From Deltaproteobacteria bacterium (GTDB lineage: Bacteria; Myxococcota_A; Polyangia; JAAYKL01): a stretch of 42,279 nt of DNA. The position numbers and the translations under genes were made by a program. This document shows, piece by piece, positions 24,367-33,013 of the stretch (position 1 is its first letter; every line of letters begins with the position of its first letter). The notes beneath the pieces are model-generated. The model was not told the origin of the DNA. It saw nothing but the letters and a program-made list of their open reading frames with translations, and made no database searches. The stretch is taken from the NCBI GenBank assembly GCA_016936575.1, contig JAFGXQ010000020.1, positions 1 through 42,279 on the forward strand, given 5' to 3'.

Positions 24367-26133
24367 GTGAAATACCTTTACGGAAACAGCTCACCATCAA
24401 ACCTTGATCAGAACTATCTTGAATTCTTGCGTTTATCACTGGATTTTTCCGTAGGCGTTCTACAATCGGAAACCAAAATTACCGGCCTCCATGCCGATAT
24501 TAAAGAAGCAGAAACAAATGCGGACATTGAACGCACACAGGTCGCGGAAATGGCGCAGAAAGTATCTACGCTTCTCGACAACGCGACCACCGCGCAAAGC
24601 ACCGCCATCGCCGTGGCCCTGCGGGAGAACCTGCGCGTCTCGAGCGGAAATGAAGTCACCCGGGCGCAGGCGACCATAGAATCAAATCTTCAGAATTTTC
24701 TTACCCAGTGCGCCAACGAAATCGATCAGGAGAGGGCAGCGAATCTGAAGCGTATTGAAGCGGTATTGCTTCATTGTGACTTTCCCAACTCGCAAAAGCG
24801 CATCTCCGTTGAGTTGAATTCCGCCGAAGGATACGGCGCGAAGCTGAACAGTACGTCCGACCATTTTCTGCATTTCGAAATCGGCCTCGCTATTCCCAAA
24901 GGCAATCAATTTTCAAATATTATTCGGGTCGACAGCCTGATGCCTGATTTGCAAATCGACATTCCGGAGGCGGGAGGCTGGTTGAAACGGGGTTCCAAAA
25001 TATCCCCCCAGAAGCTTGCGAAGGAGTACGTCACAGCGCTCACCGAACGAATGGACGGAACTTTATTGTCACTTCGCGCTGCGCCCAAAGAGGGTCAGGC
25101 CGGCTACGATATTTTGTTTACGCATAATTCAGTACGGGTGACCCGTATTTCAAAGCAGCAGGAAGCCGGCGAACCCTACCAGGTATCCGACAAGGATGCG
25201 GACCAGCTGAAACAACTCTTCGGTGTGCTGTACAAAGCGGCTGTCGAAATTTCATGGAATCGGCAGTCACTGACAAGTGCAATTGTGGGGGACGCCCCAT
25301 TGACCACCTTCCCGGAACCCGACCAGTTGGTTTTGTGGTTGCTGGAACAAATGACCCCGGTGGTTCAAGACATTTCAAAAAATACACTATCTCCCACAGA
25401 GCTTGTGTTGAAACGCGTTCTGAGCGACGACCGACGGGAGGAAGTATTTGCTTCCAAGGCCGAGCTTTTCGAAAAACTGGAACCGCTCACCGACGCGCAC
25501 AAGGCGTTTTTCGCCCCGCTCGGACTGGACCGCAAGAATCAGGACATGAATGGATTACCGTCACCGACAAAATCCAACATCGACATTCCCGACCCTGGCG
25601 AACTGGCGGCGACGCTTCCCATCATTAAAATCGACGACATACCCAGCGCGCCGGACGCTGCAGCGACGCAGGCGATATCTGAACTGCCGTCGGCAGAGGA
25701 ACCGAAGGAAGAACCCATCATCGTCGAGTCTGAAAAAGCGGTAGCCAAAGACGAAACCGAAGACCAGACATCAGAGATTGATCTGGGCGATATTGACGAA
25801 GAAGCCCCCATGCCCATTTCAACCAGAACATCAGTGCCGCCGCCTCCCCCCAAAGGCGCCGCACGCACATCCATTCCGCCGGCGAGAGCATCCATCCCAC
25901 CGAGCAAACCGCTGACCTCGTCTCCGCCGCCGCGCCCATCGGTTGGGCCGCCGCCGCCCAGACCATCGACTCTTCCGGGAGGCGCCAAGCCGTCAAAACC
26001 GGCATCGGCGCCAAGAAATTCTTCGATACCGCCATCGAAGACCAAAACCAGCGGCACCCTTTTCTCGGGCTCATCCAGCTCCAAAGGGATAAAATCGTCC
26101 GGAAAAAAGAAACCATCCTCTTCAAAACCCTGA
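24367..26133 (+). CDS. Coiled-coil protein with proline/serine-rich tail, hypothetical
   Basis: The start is GTG 24367 with GGGGT about seven bases upstream; a TTG at 24298 gives an implausible N-terminus. The 588-residue product has a helical, probably coiled-coil N-terminal section (about residues 15-140, rich in Glu/Ala/Gln), a middle globular section (about 150-400) with no recognised fold, an acidic linker (about 420-480), and a disordered C-terminal 100 residues rich in Pro, Ser, Arg and Lys, with repeated SIPP/TSIPP and PPPRPS units and a basic end. There is no signal peptide, so it is probably cytosolic. Such tails suit binding to SH3-like or kinase/FHA partners. The function is unknown. 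Confidence 0.7.
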   Translation: MKYLYGNSSPSNLDQNYLEFLRLSLDFSVGVLQSETKITGLHADIKEAETNADIERTQVAEMAQKVSTLLDNATTAQSTAIAVALRENLRVSSGNEVTRAQATIESNLQNFLTQCANEIDQERAANLKRIEAVLLHCDFPNSQKRISVELNSAEGYGAKLNSTSDHFLHFEIGLAIPKGNQFSNIIRVDSLMPDLQIDIPEAGGWLKRGSKISPQKLAKEYVTALTERMDGTLLSLRAAPKEGQAGYDILFTHNSVRVTRISKQQEAGEPYQVSDKDADQLKQLFGVLYKAAVEISWNRQSLTSAIVGDAPLTTFPEPDQLVLWLLEQMTPVVQDISKNTLSPTELVLKRVLSDDRREEVFASKAELFEKLEPLTDAHKAFFAPLGLDRKNQDMNGLPSPTKSNIDIPDPGELAATLPIIKIDDIPSAPDAAATQAISELPSAEEPKEEPIIVESEKAVAKDETEDQTSEIDLGDIDEEAPMPISTRTSVPPPPPKGAARTSIPPARASIPPSKPLTSSPPPRPSVGPPPPRPSTLPGGAKPSKPASAPRNSSIPPSKTKTSGTLFSGSSSSKGIKSSGKKKPSSSKP

Positions 26134-26165
26134 AAATCCAGAAGCGGCCAATGCTGCGAATCGAT

Positions 26166-27278
26166 TCACATTTCCAATCGGGATAGAAATTGCTCCGCAG
26201 GCACAACATCGATAGCATCTATCGTTTTCGGTGTATCGAAATCGTACACGACCTGAATCGCAGACAGTCCGCTCTGGGATGCAAAAAATTTCAAGTTTTT
26301 GTCCAGCGCGGTATCTCGCCATTTTACTTCAATCAATTCTGTTGCCGTATCCTGTTCACATAAACAGAAATCCACCTCTCGCCCCTCCTTGGTTCGGATA
26401 TATCGAAGAGTCATTTCCCTGCCGTTGTAGTCGTTTTGCGCCCACAAATGTTTCAGCAAACTGACAGCTACCAGATTTTCGAATCGAGCACCTTCATCGC
26501 CGATAACAAATCCCGGGTCAAAGAAATACAGTTTGGGACTTTTCTGAATTGCTCGGGCAATGTTACGCGAATAAGGCGAAACGCGAAAAACGACAAACAA
26601 AGACTCCAGAATATCTACATAGTTTTTCACTGTCGGCGCCGAAACGTGCATGTCGCGCGCGATAGACTGATATGAAACAGGTGAACCCACTCGTCGGCGC
26701 AACAACTCAAACAACAGCTCCATGTTTCGAAGATCGGCCACACGCCCTAAATCGGCAATTTCCTGGCGCACCAAACTATCTTTATACTGATTGCGCCATC
26801 GATTCGCATCAATTGAGGATTCAGCGAGTAGCGGTTCAGGAAATCCGCCACGTTCATACAATTGTTCCAATTGAATGCGGGGCTGAATCTCGCGAAAAGA
26901 AAACGGCAGCAGTCGGTGCAGATAGTATCGACCGGATAAAGAGTCACCAGAGCGTCGAAACGTATCTAACCTGGCACTCCCAGTTACAATGATCTTAATT
27001 TGCTCCCCATATTTATCGTACACCCCTTTGATGAAATTCTTCCAATTTTTCATTTTGCGGAGTTCATCGAAAATCAACAAATCCGCTTTGCGATACCAGC
27101 TTCTACTCTCGATGGTTCGGCGATCATCAAAGTCGTCATAATTCAGATATATCGGTTGTTCAAAATGTTCTGCAACATGGCGCGCCAACCACGTCTTACC
27201 CACTTGGCGGGGACCGGTGATAAACACCATTTTTTTGTTCAAATCCTGAAGAATTCGGGGTGTCTGCAATCGAAACAT
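26166..27278 (-). CDS. DUF4143-type AAA ATPase
   Basis: The 370-residue protein has a P-loop ATPase domain (Walker A ITGPRQVGKTWLA at about 20-32, Walker B LLIFDELRKM near 68-77, sensor VTGSARLD) followed by a DUF4143-type C-terminal domain with the nuclease-like pattern VDFCLCE...ELIEVKWR. This is the common architecture of a large bacterial ATPase family found singly and in variable copy number, sometimes linked to toxin-antitoxin or mobile contexts. Its activity is not settled. A strong promoter lies so close to the ATG that the message would be leaderless. It converges with the preceding plus-strand gene and is not clearly part of the hyd operon. Confidence 0.85.
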   Translation of the reverse strand: MFRLQTPRILQDLNKKMVFITGPRQVGKTWLARHVAEHFEQPIYLNYDDFDDRRTIESRSWYRKADLLIFDELRKMKNWKNFIKGVYDKYGEQIKIIVTGSARLDTFRRSGDSLSGRYYLHRLLPFSFREIQPRIQLEQLYERGGFPEPLLAESSIDANRWRNQYKDSLVRQEIADLGRVADLRNMELLFELLRRRVGSPVSYQSIARDMHVSAPTVKNYVDILESLFVVFRVSPYSRNIARAIQKSPKLYFFDPGFVIGDEGARFENLVAVSLLKHLWAQNDYNGREMTLRYIRTKEGREVDFCLCEQDTATELIEVKWRDTALDKNLKFFASQSGLSAIQVVYDFDTPKTIDAIDVVPAEQFLSRLEM

Positions 27279-27284
27279 ACGACT

Positions 27285-27312
27285 ATTCTAATTCCGATTT
27301 TAGAAAAGTCAA
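27285..27312 (-). promoter_or_regulatory. Probable sigma-70 promoter of the DUF4143 gene
   Basis: On the minus strand, -35 TTGACT (27312-27307) and -10 TAGAAT (27290-27285) are separated by 16 bp. Only six bases separate the -10 from ATG 27278, so transcription would begin at or next to the start codon. Confidence 0.65.
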
Positions 27313-27343
27313 AACTTTTACAAAAACCACTTTAGAAAAGTCA
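27299..27343. repeat. Direct repeat of 13 bp overlapping a promoter
   Basis: TTTAGAAAAGTCA occurs at 27299-27311 and again at 27331-27343, 32 bp apart. The first copy covers the -35 box of the DUF4143 promoter, and the second covers the hydF stop codon. The spacing of about three helical turns suits a repressor or activator, although this is inference. Confidence 0.6.
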
Positions 27344-28612
27344 GATTTTGGGCAACTGTGATCTATCGCGCGACAAAGAGCAAGTGGGTGGGGCTGCCCC
27401 CAAATTCCGAACTTCAGGGAATGGGGCCAGGGCGCGTTTAAAGATGCCCAGGCTGTAGGCAATCACAAGTCCGTAGTTGGTGATGGGAACACCCGCCGTG
27501 ATGCACTTGTGCAGACGGCTCAACATGGCGCGTCGGTTGAACATGCACCCGCCGCAATGGATGACGAGTTTATAGGAACTCAAGTCATCGGGGAAATCAT
27601 GCCCCTGCACCGTATGGAAATCCAATTCGCCGCCCACGTATTGCATGAGCCACCTGGGTATTTTCACGCGGCCGATATCTTCTCCAATCGGGTGATGACT
27701 GCATGCCTCGGCAACCAGCACTTTGTCTCCCGGGCGAAGTGATTCCACCGCCAGCGCACCCTGCACCTGCAGTTTCAAATCACCTTTGAACCGGGAAAAC
27801 AAAATCGAAAAACTGGTCATCGGAATTTCAGGAGGGGTATCCGCCGCCACCTTCAGAAACGCCTGAGAATCGGTTACGATTAATGCAGGCGGCGTGTTGA
27901 AATTGGAAAGCACATGTCGCAGTTCGCGCTCCTTCACCACCATGGCCGCGCCATCGTTGTCGAGTAAATCCCGTATGGTCTGTACCTGCGGTAAAATCAA
28001 ACGCCCTTTCGGCGCTTCTTTGTCGATGGGCACCACCAGCACCGCGGTTTGTCCCGGCTGAACCAGATCTGACACAATGGGAATATTGCCCAGATAATCT
28101 TCGGGCGCGACCTCCAGCAACGCTTCACGAACTTCGAGTATGCCGTCGCCTCTGGACGCAGCGGTCCGCACCACCGGAATTTTCTGTTGCGCAATCTTCT
28201 CGATCAGTTGGTCATCAGGTGGAGAAACATCGATTTTGTTAAACACCACCACCACCGGAACACCGTCGCCGCTAAACCGCTCCAGCAGCTCCTGTTCAAA
28301 CCCCGTCCACCGACCGTCGGTGACGATTACACCCAGGTCGGTTCTGTCCAAAGCGCGTCTGGTTTTCTGCACCCGTTGTTCCCCAAGGGCGCCTTCGTCG
28401 TCGATACCCGCCGTATCGATAAACAATACCGGCCCAAGGGGCAGAAACTCCATCGGTTTTTCGACCGGGTCAGTGGTTGTACCCGCCACGTCAGAAACGA
28501 TGGACGCCCCCTGTTTTGTCATGGCGTTCAACAAACTGGACTTTCCCACATTCCGCCTGCCGAACAGACCGATATGAAGTCGAAAGCCTTTGAACGTGCG
28601 CTTGCCTGCCAT
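27341..28612 (-). CDS. hydF: [FeFe] hydrogenase maturation GTPase HydF
   Basis: HydF is the GTPase scaffold on which the 2Fe subcluster is assembled before transfer to HydA. The 423-residue protein has G1 GRRNVGKSS (about 18-26), G3 DTAG, G4 NKID, a dimerisation domain, and the C-terminal [4Fe-4S] ligand motif CSHH followed by HCGGC, which is complete. The ATG at 28612 is preceded by GGGAG and lies just after the aspartase stop. It is the last gene of the rex-hyd run. HydG is encoded nearby, but HydE is not in this window. Confidence 0.95.
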   Translation of the reverse strand: MAGKRTFKGFRLHIGLFGRRNVGKSSLLNAMTKQGASIVSDVAGTTTDPVEKPMEFLPLGPVLFIDTAGIDDEGALGEQRVQKTRRALDRTDLGVIVTDGRWTGFEQELLERFSGDGVPVVVVFNKIDVSPPDDQLIEKIAQQKIPVVRTAASRGDGILEVREALLEVAPEDYLGNIPIVSDLVQPGQTAVLVVPIDKEAPKGRLILPQVQTIRDLLDNDGAAMVVKERELRHVLSNFNTPPALIVTDSQAFLKVAADTPPEIPMTSFSILFSRFKGDLKLQVQGALAVESLRPGDKVLVAEACSHHPIGEDIGRVKIPRWLMQYVGGELDFHTVQGHDFPDDLSSYKLVIHCGGCMFNRRAMLSRLHKCITAGVPITNYGLVIAYSLGIFKRALAPFPEVRNLGAAPPTCSLSRDRSQLPKI

Positions 28613-28613
28613 T

Positions 28614-30008
28614 TCAATCTCCCAGTTTACATACGGCCCAATGCGAGAGCAACGTATCCAGTTCTTCCTGCGTTAACAGTTTTTCATCAACGACAAGCGA
28701 CTGAATCGAGCGCTGCGTATTTCTCGCTTTCTTCACGAGGGTCGCCACGGTCTCATACCCCAACTGGGAGACCAATGCGGTTGCGACGGCTGATGACTGT
28801 TCTACATGCGCCGCACAGATTTCTTCATTTGCCTGTATGCTTGAAATGCATTTCTCGCTCAGCATGGACGTCGCACGGGATAACAGTTCCAGAGAATTCA
28901 ATAAATTGTCGGCAATCAGCGGCAGGAACGGATTGAGTTCGAGGCTTCCCGATGCGCAGGCATTCTTGATAACTGCGTCATTTCCGAACACCTGCATCGC
29001 CACTTGAGTCACCGCTTCAAGAATCACGGGATTCACTTTCGCCGGCATAATCGACGAACCGACCTGTCGCGGTTCCAAGATCAGTTCACCGATTCCCGCA
29101 TCCGGTCCACTCGACATAAACCGAACATCAGACGATATCTTCTGCAGGGTCGCGGCACATGCACACACCATACCGGACACTTCAACATATACATCAGCGT
29201 TCTGCGTACACTCTACCAGATTCTCCGCGCGTGCCAGCGGAACACCGGTTTGCTGTCGCAACGTGTCGACGACGTCGAATATATACGCTTTGGGAGCGCC
29301 CAACCCGGTGCCGACGGCCGTTCCGCCCAGGTTCACCGTTCTGAGTCGCTCCTGACATTTATACAACCGCCAACGGTCTCTCCCCAGGGCATCGGCATAG
29401 GCCCCGAACTGACGCCCCACAGTAGTTAGCACCGCATCCTGATATTGCGTGCGACCCACTTTCACAATATGGGAAAACTCTTTTTCTTTTGCCTGAAACG
29501 ACTCCTGAAGCCCCACCACACTTTGTTCGAGCTCCGCCAGCATCCACATACCGGCCAGTTTGAGCGCGGTCGGATAGGTGTCATTGGTGGACTGATGCAT
29601 ATTCACATGCTGCAACGGAGAAATAATCTCATATTCTCCCGGCGCTCTTCCGAGTTTGGCAAGTGCGTGATTGGCCAGCACCTCATTCACGTTCATATGT
29701 GTACTGGTTCCCGCACCGCCCTGAAGTGCGTCAACCACCACATGTTGGTTCAACTCACCGCGGCACATACTGTCGCACGCATCATTCAACGCCTGATATT
29801 GCACATCAGAAAGCCCCAGTCTGCCGATTGCGTGATTGACGGTTGCAGCCGCTTTTTTCACGGCACCGAACGCGCGAATCAACATTTGATGCGGGGGTCT
29901 GCCGGAAATGCGGAAGTTCTGAAGCGCCCGTTGTGTATGAATGCCGTACAACGCATCTACCGGAACAGGCAATTCTCCCAAACTGTCTTTTTCAATACGA
30001 TGCGTCAT
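28614..30008 (-). CDS. Aspartate ammonia-lyase-like enzyme in the hyd operon
   Basis: This 464-residue protein of the fumarase/aspartase superfamily carries the catalytic signature GSSIMPAKVNPVI (about 310-322), TSTHMNVNEV, and HQSTNDTYPTA, all close to aspartases. The start is ATG 30008 with AAAGG about seven bases upstream. It should release ammonia from aspartate to form fumarate. It lies between hydG and hydF, with gaps of 42 and 1 bp. Aspartase genes are found in hyd maturation clusters elsewhere, and ammonium is known to feed the bridging dithiomethylamine ligand of the H-cluster in in vitro maturation, so supplying nitrogen is a plausible role here. Substrate choice is not proved by sequence. 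Confidence 0.88.
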   Translation of the reverse strand: MTHRIEKDSLGELPVPVDALYGIHTQRALQNFRISGRPPHQMLIRAFGAVKKAAATVNHAIGRLGLSDVQYQALNDACDSMCRGELNQHVVVDALQGGAGTSTHMNVNEVLANHALAKLGRAPGEYEIISPLQHVNMHQSTNDTYPTALKLAGMWMLAELEQSVVGLQESFQAKEKEFSHIVKVGRTQYQDAVLTTVGRQFGAYADALGRDRWRLYKCQERLRTVNLGGTAVGTGLGAPKAYIFDVVDTLRQQTGVPLARAENLVECTQNADVYVEVSGMVCACAATLQKISSDVRFMSSGPDAGIGELILEPRQVGSSIMPAKVNPVILEAVTQVAMQVFGNDAVIKNACASGSLELNPFLPLIADNLLNSLELLSRATSMLSEKCISSIQANEEICAAHVEQSSAVATALVSQLGYETVATLVKKARNTQRSIQSLVVDEKLLTQEELDTLLSHWAVCKLGD

Positions 30009-30050
30009 CGAGTGCCTTTCGCGGATTACTGTTACAGACAAAAATTCATC

Positions 30051-31448
30051 CTAACAGTATATGTCTCTTTTTCCCTCATTCACCTGCCTCAGCAGTGTTT
30101 CTGCAACCCGCTTCGGCGTTTCATCCATGCCTGCGAGCGCCTGTTCAATACATTTCATACCCACTTCTCTGGTTTCGGGCGATGCGAAATCGTTCAGATA
30201 TTCCAAAAATGTGGAAACCCCGTTCGGGTCACAATGGCGCTTGATCAAACCCGGACGTGCCATGTCCATAAAATCAGCACCGACTCGCCCAAGCCGATAG
30301 CATCCGGTGCAGAACGAAGGAACATACCCCAGTGACGCCACATCTTTCACCACTTCATCCAGAGACCGATGGTCCCCGAGAGAGAACTGTGCGCCGTTGC
30401 CCGTATCCGCTTCACTGTACCCACCGGGATTGGTGCGGCTTCCCGCCGATATCTGTGACACCCCCAGCGCGAAACTCTCTCTGCGAAGATGGGGTGTTTC
30501 CCGAGTGGACATGATGATTCCGGTGTACGGCACAGAAAGACGAAGGATAGCGACGATTTTCTGAAATGTCATATCATCAATCGGAAACGGCGGCGCCGAG
30601 GCAATCACAGATCCGTCAGCCGGTTCCAACCGCGGAACACTGATAGTATGCGGGCCTATCCCGAACCGGCGCTCCAAATACTCGATATGACTCTTCAGTG
30701 CAAGTAGCTCATAGCGCCAGTCACCGAGTCCGAACAACACGCCGATACCCACATCATTCAACCCCGCGTTCAATGCCCTGTCAATTGCCGAAAGGCGCCA
30801 TTGATAATCGGCTTTTTTGCCGGCCAGATGAACCTTCCCGTAAATATTTCGATTATATGTTTCCTGAAACAGCTGGTATGTGCCGATTTTCCGCTCTTTC
30901 AGTTGTTCAAATTCATTTTCTGTCAGTGGCGCCACATTGACATTGATACGCCGAATTTCACCATTGCCTGATTTACTGCGATACACCGTATCGATAGCAT
31001 CGAGAATGTATTGAAAGCCCTGTTTCGGATACGCCTCGCCGGCAACCAGTAGAACGCGTTTGTGTCCGCATTCAGTCAGTTTTAATGTTTCGGCCGCGAT
31101 TTCATCCTGACTCAGAGACCGCCGTTGTATAGATTTGTTCTTTGCACGAAATGCACAATACGTACACTCATTGTGGCAAAGATTGGAAACGTACATAGGG
31201 GCAAAAATCACCAGACGCTTACCGTATATTTCGTCTTTCACATATCTGGCGGCGGCAAAAAGTTCGTGCAGAAGCGGTTCACTTTGAATGGTCATTAAAC
31301 CGAGCATATCACTCTGGTTCAATCCCTTCAGCTCACGTGCTTTTGCAAGAATTTCCCGAACCCAAAAATCGTCTTCTTCCCTCAGGCCGGATATTACCTG
31401 ATGAATATATTTATCATTAATAATCGATTCCCGACGAGGAATAAGCAT
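30051..31448 (-). CDS. hydG: [FeFe] hydrogenase maturase HydG
   Basis: HydG is the radical-SAM tyrosine lyase that makes the CO and cyanide ligands of the H-cluster. The radical-SAM motif CHNECTYC (CX3CX2C, about residue 85) follows MYVSNL. The auxiliary-cluster motif near the C-terminus is CTGC followed by a third Cys after 22 residues, the CX2CX22C arrangement that distinguishes HydG from ThiH and HydE. The 465-residue length is normal. ATG 31448 has GGAG seven bases upstream; ATG 31454 is also in frame, but its GGAG is only one base away. It lies ten or more bases after the REC-kinase gene. Confidence 0.96.
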   Translation of the reverse strand: MLIPRRESIINDKYIHQVISGLREEDDFWVREILAKARELKGLNQSDMLGLMTIQSEPLLHELFAAARYVKDEIYGKRLVIFAPMYVSNLCHNECTYCAFRAKNKSIQRRSLSQDEIAAETLKLTECGHKRVLLVAGEAYPKQGFQYILDAIDTVYRSKSGNGEIRRINVNVAPLTENEFEQLKERKIGTYQLFQETYNRNIYGKVHLAGKKADYQWRLSAIDRALNAGLNDVGIGVLFGLGDWRYELLALKSHIEYLERRFGIGPHTISVPRLEPADGSVIASAPPFPIDDMTFQKIVAILRLSVPYTGIIMSTRETPHLRRESFALGVSQISAGSRTNPGGYSEADTGNGAQFSLGDHRSLDEVVKDVASLGYVPSFCTGCYRLGRVGADFMDMARPGLIKRHCDPNGVSTFLEYLNDFASPETREVGMKCIEQALAGMDETPKRVAETLLRQVNEGKRDIYC

Positions 31449-31463
31449 GGCCATACTCCGTTT

Positions 31464-32591
31464 CTACGCTCTGTCAGTGGGGAGTTCCACAGTGAACGTT
31501 GTGCCTTTATCCCACTCACTGATAGCGCGAATATCTCCGTTGTATAATTGAACAATTTTCTTTACGGTCGAGAGGCCCAACCCCGACCCTTCAATGTGTC
31601 GTGTTTTATCGTTCTTCATTCGAACGAACTCTCCGAACAGTTTTCCGAGCTCTTTTTCAGACATACCGATGCCTGTGTCCTCGACTTCGATTTGATATCG
31701 CTTGGCGTCTTTTGAAATGCGAACAAACACTTCTCCATTATCGCGATTGTATTTCACCGCATTGGAAACCAAATTGTTGATAACGATTTCGAGCTCACTG
31801 CGATCGCCGACAAACCGAAATTTTTCCTCTTTGCTGAAATGAAGCGAAATGCCGCGGTCCCGCGCAGATACCTCCACCAATTCCAATGCATTCTCCACCA
31901 GTTCCCCCAGACTCACCTCTTCGAGATTGCGCGTTTTGGTGCCGGCCTCGATACGGGTCAAATCCAACAAGTCAAAAATCAGCTTTCGCATGCCTGTTAG
32001 ACGGGCCAGACTGCGTTCGATAATTCGCTCCTGCGTTTCGGCATCTTTAATGCTCCCGCTTCGAAACAGCTCCAAATACCCTTCCACTGCGCCAATCGGC
32101 GCCTTCAATTCGTGTGACAACACCGAAATGAACTCAAACCGAACCCGTCTTTTTTCTTCAGCCAGCTTTCGCGCCTGTCTCTGCAGAATTAAATTTTTGG
32201 TCGCATATCGAATGGTGGCGCGAAGTTCCTGTGGAGTGAACGGCTTCGCCAGAAAATCAAACGCGCCCTTCTTAGTGGCAGAAACCGCGATATCGAGCGA
32301 CGCATATGCGGTCATCATCACCACCAACAGATCGGGATGCAGGTTCTTCGCCTCTCCCAGCACCTCGATACCATTCATTTCGGGAAGCTTGTAATCCAGC
32401 AGAAGTATATCGTATTTCCCTGCGGTCAACTTTTCGACAGCTTCTTCTCCCGATGACGCCAAATCCAACTCATACGACACATTACAATCCAAATCGTGAA
32501 AGCTGGACACGTATTTCCGCAAGGCGCGTTCAACCCCCAAACGCATTCCTTCCTCGTCATCGGTAACGAGTATGCGCGTCACTTCGGTCAT
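31464..32591 (-). CDS. REC-histidine kinase hybrid
   Basis: The 375-residue protein has an N-terminal receiver domain (about 5-125; TDDEE, phospho-acceptor Asp in LLLDYKLPEMNG, Thr in MMTAYAS, Lys in LAKPF) and a kinase core: H-box FISVLSHELKAPIGAVEGYL (about 154-173), N-box NLVSNAVKYN, G1 DTGIGMS and G2 GSGLGLS. It has no membrane segment, so it is cytosolic and would take its input through the receiver. It overlaps the REC gene by 4 bp and precedes hydG. It fits a phosphorelay fed by the hydrogenase-kinase fusion upstream. No DNA-binding domain is present. Confidence 0.92.
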   Translation of the reverse strand: MTEVTRILVTDDEEGMRLGVERALRKYVSSFHDLDCNVSYELDLASSGEEAVEKLTAGKYDILLLDYKLPEMNGIEVLGEAKNLHPDLLVVMMTAYASLDIAVSATKKGAFDFLAKPFTPQELRATIRYATKNLILQRQARKLAEEKRRVRFEFISVLSHELKAPIGAVEGYLELFRSGSIKDAETQERIIERSLARLTGMRKLIFDLLDLTRIEAGTKTRNLEEVSLGELVENALELVEVSARDRGISLHFSKEEKFRFVGDRSELEIVINNLVSNAVKYNRDNGEVFVRISKDAKRYQIEVEDTGIGMSEKELGKLFGEFVRMKNDKTRHIEGSGLGLSTVKKIVQLYNGDIRAISEWDKGTTFTVELPTDRA

Positions 32592-32995
32592 ATGGTATCT
32601 GCTTTACACAAACGATGAATTTCCCGTTTCAGCTGTTCAAATCGTATCGGCTTCGGCAACATGGCATCGGCCTTTATCCAGGACCCTTCACTGCCGATTG
32701 TATCAAACTCCAAACTGGTTTCGCTGGTTACGGCAGTCACCAATATCACAGGTATGTCCCTATTTTTTTTCTTGATATGATACGCCAGCACAAAACCGTC
32801 ATCGGTTTCGTCCATCATCAAATCGAGAATGGCCAAATCCGGTGTCAAGTCTTCAAGAATTGTCTCGGCTTCCGCCCGTGAGTGTGCGGAGATCACTTCA
32901 AAATCTTCAGATTCTAAAAATATCCGGTGCTGCTCCAGGAAATCCACGTCGTCATCAACAAGTAATACTTTCTTTTTTGTTCGTTCACTGGTCAT
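32588..32995 (-). CDS. REC-only response regulator in the hyd operon
   Basis: The start is ATG 32995 with GAGGA six bases upstream; a TTG at 33010 is less likely. The 135-residue receiver domain has the acidic pocket LLVDDDVDFLE, phospho-acceptor Asp in LAILDLMMDE, Thr in LVTAV and Lys in LPKPI. There is no output domain. It lies between the hydrogenase-kinase fusion and the REC-kinase, overlapping the latter by 4 bp, and resembles the REC protein of the hox operon. It is most simply an intermediate in a local phosphorelay. Confidence 0.9.
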   Translation of the reverse strand: MTSERTKKKVLLVDDDVDFLEQHRIFLESEDFEVISAHSRAEAETILEDLTPDLAILDLMMDETDDGFVLAYHIKKKNRDIPVILVTAVTSETSLEFDTIGSEGSWIKADAMLPKPIRFEQLKREIHRLCKADTI

Positions 32996-33013
32996 ATTGA
33001 TCCTCTTCAAATT

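Noticed and set aside
26166..27278. DUF4143 gene taken as part of a mobile element
   Set aside because: No transposase, terminal repeats or target duplications are visible around it; only its own promoter sets it apart.
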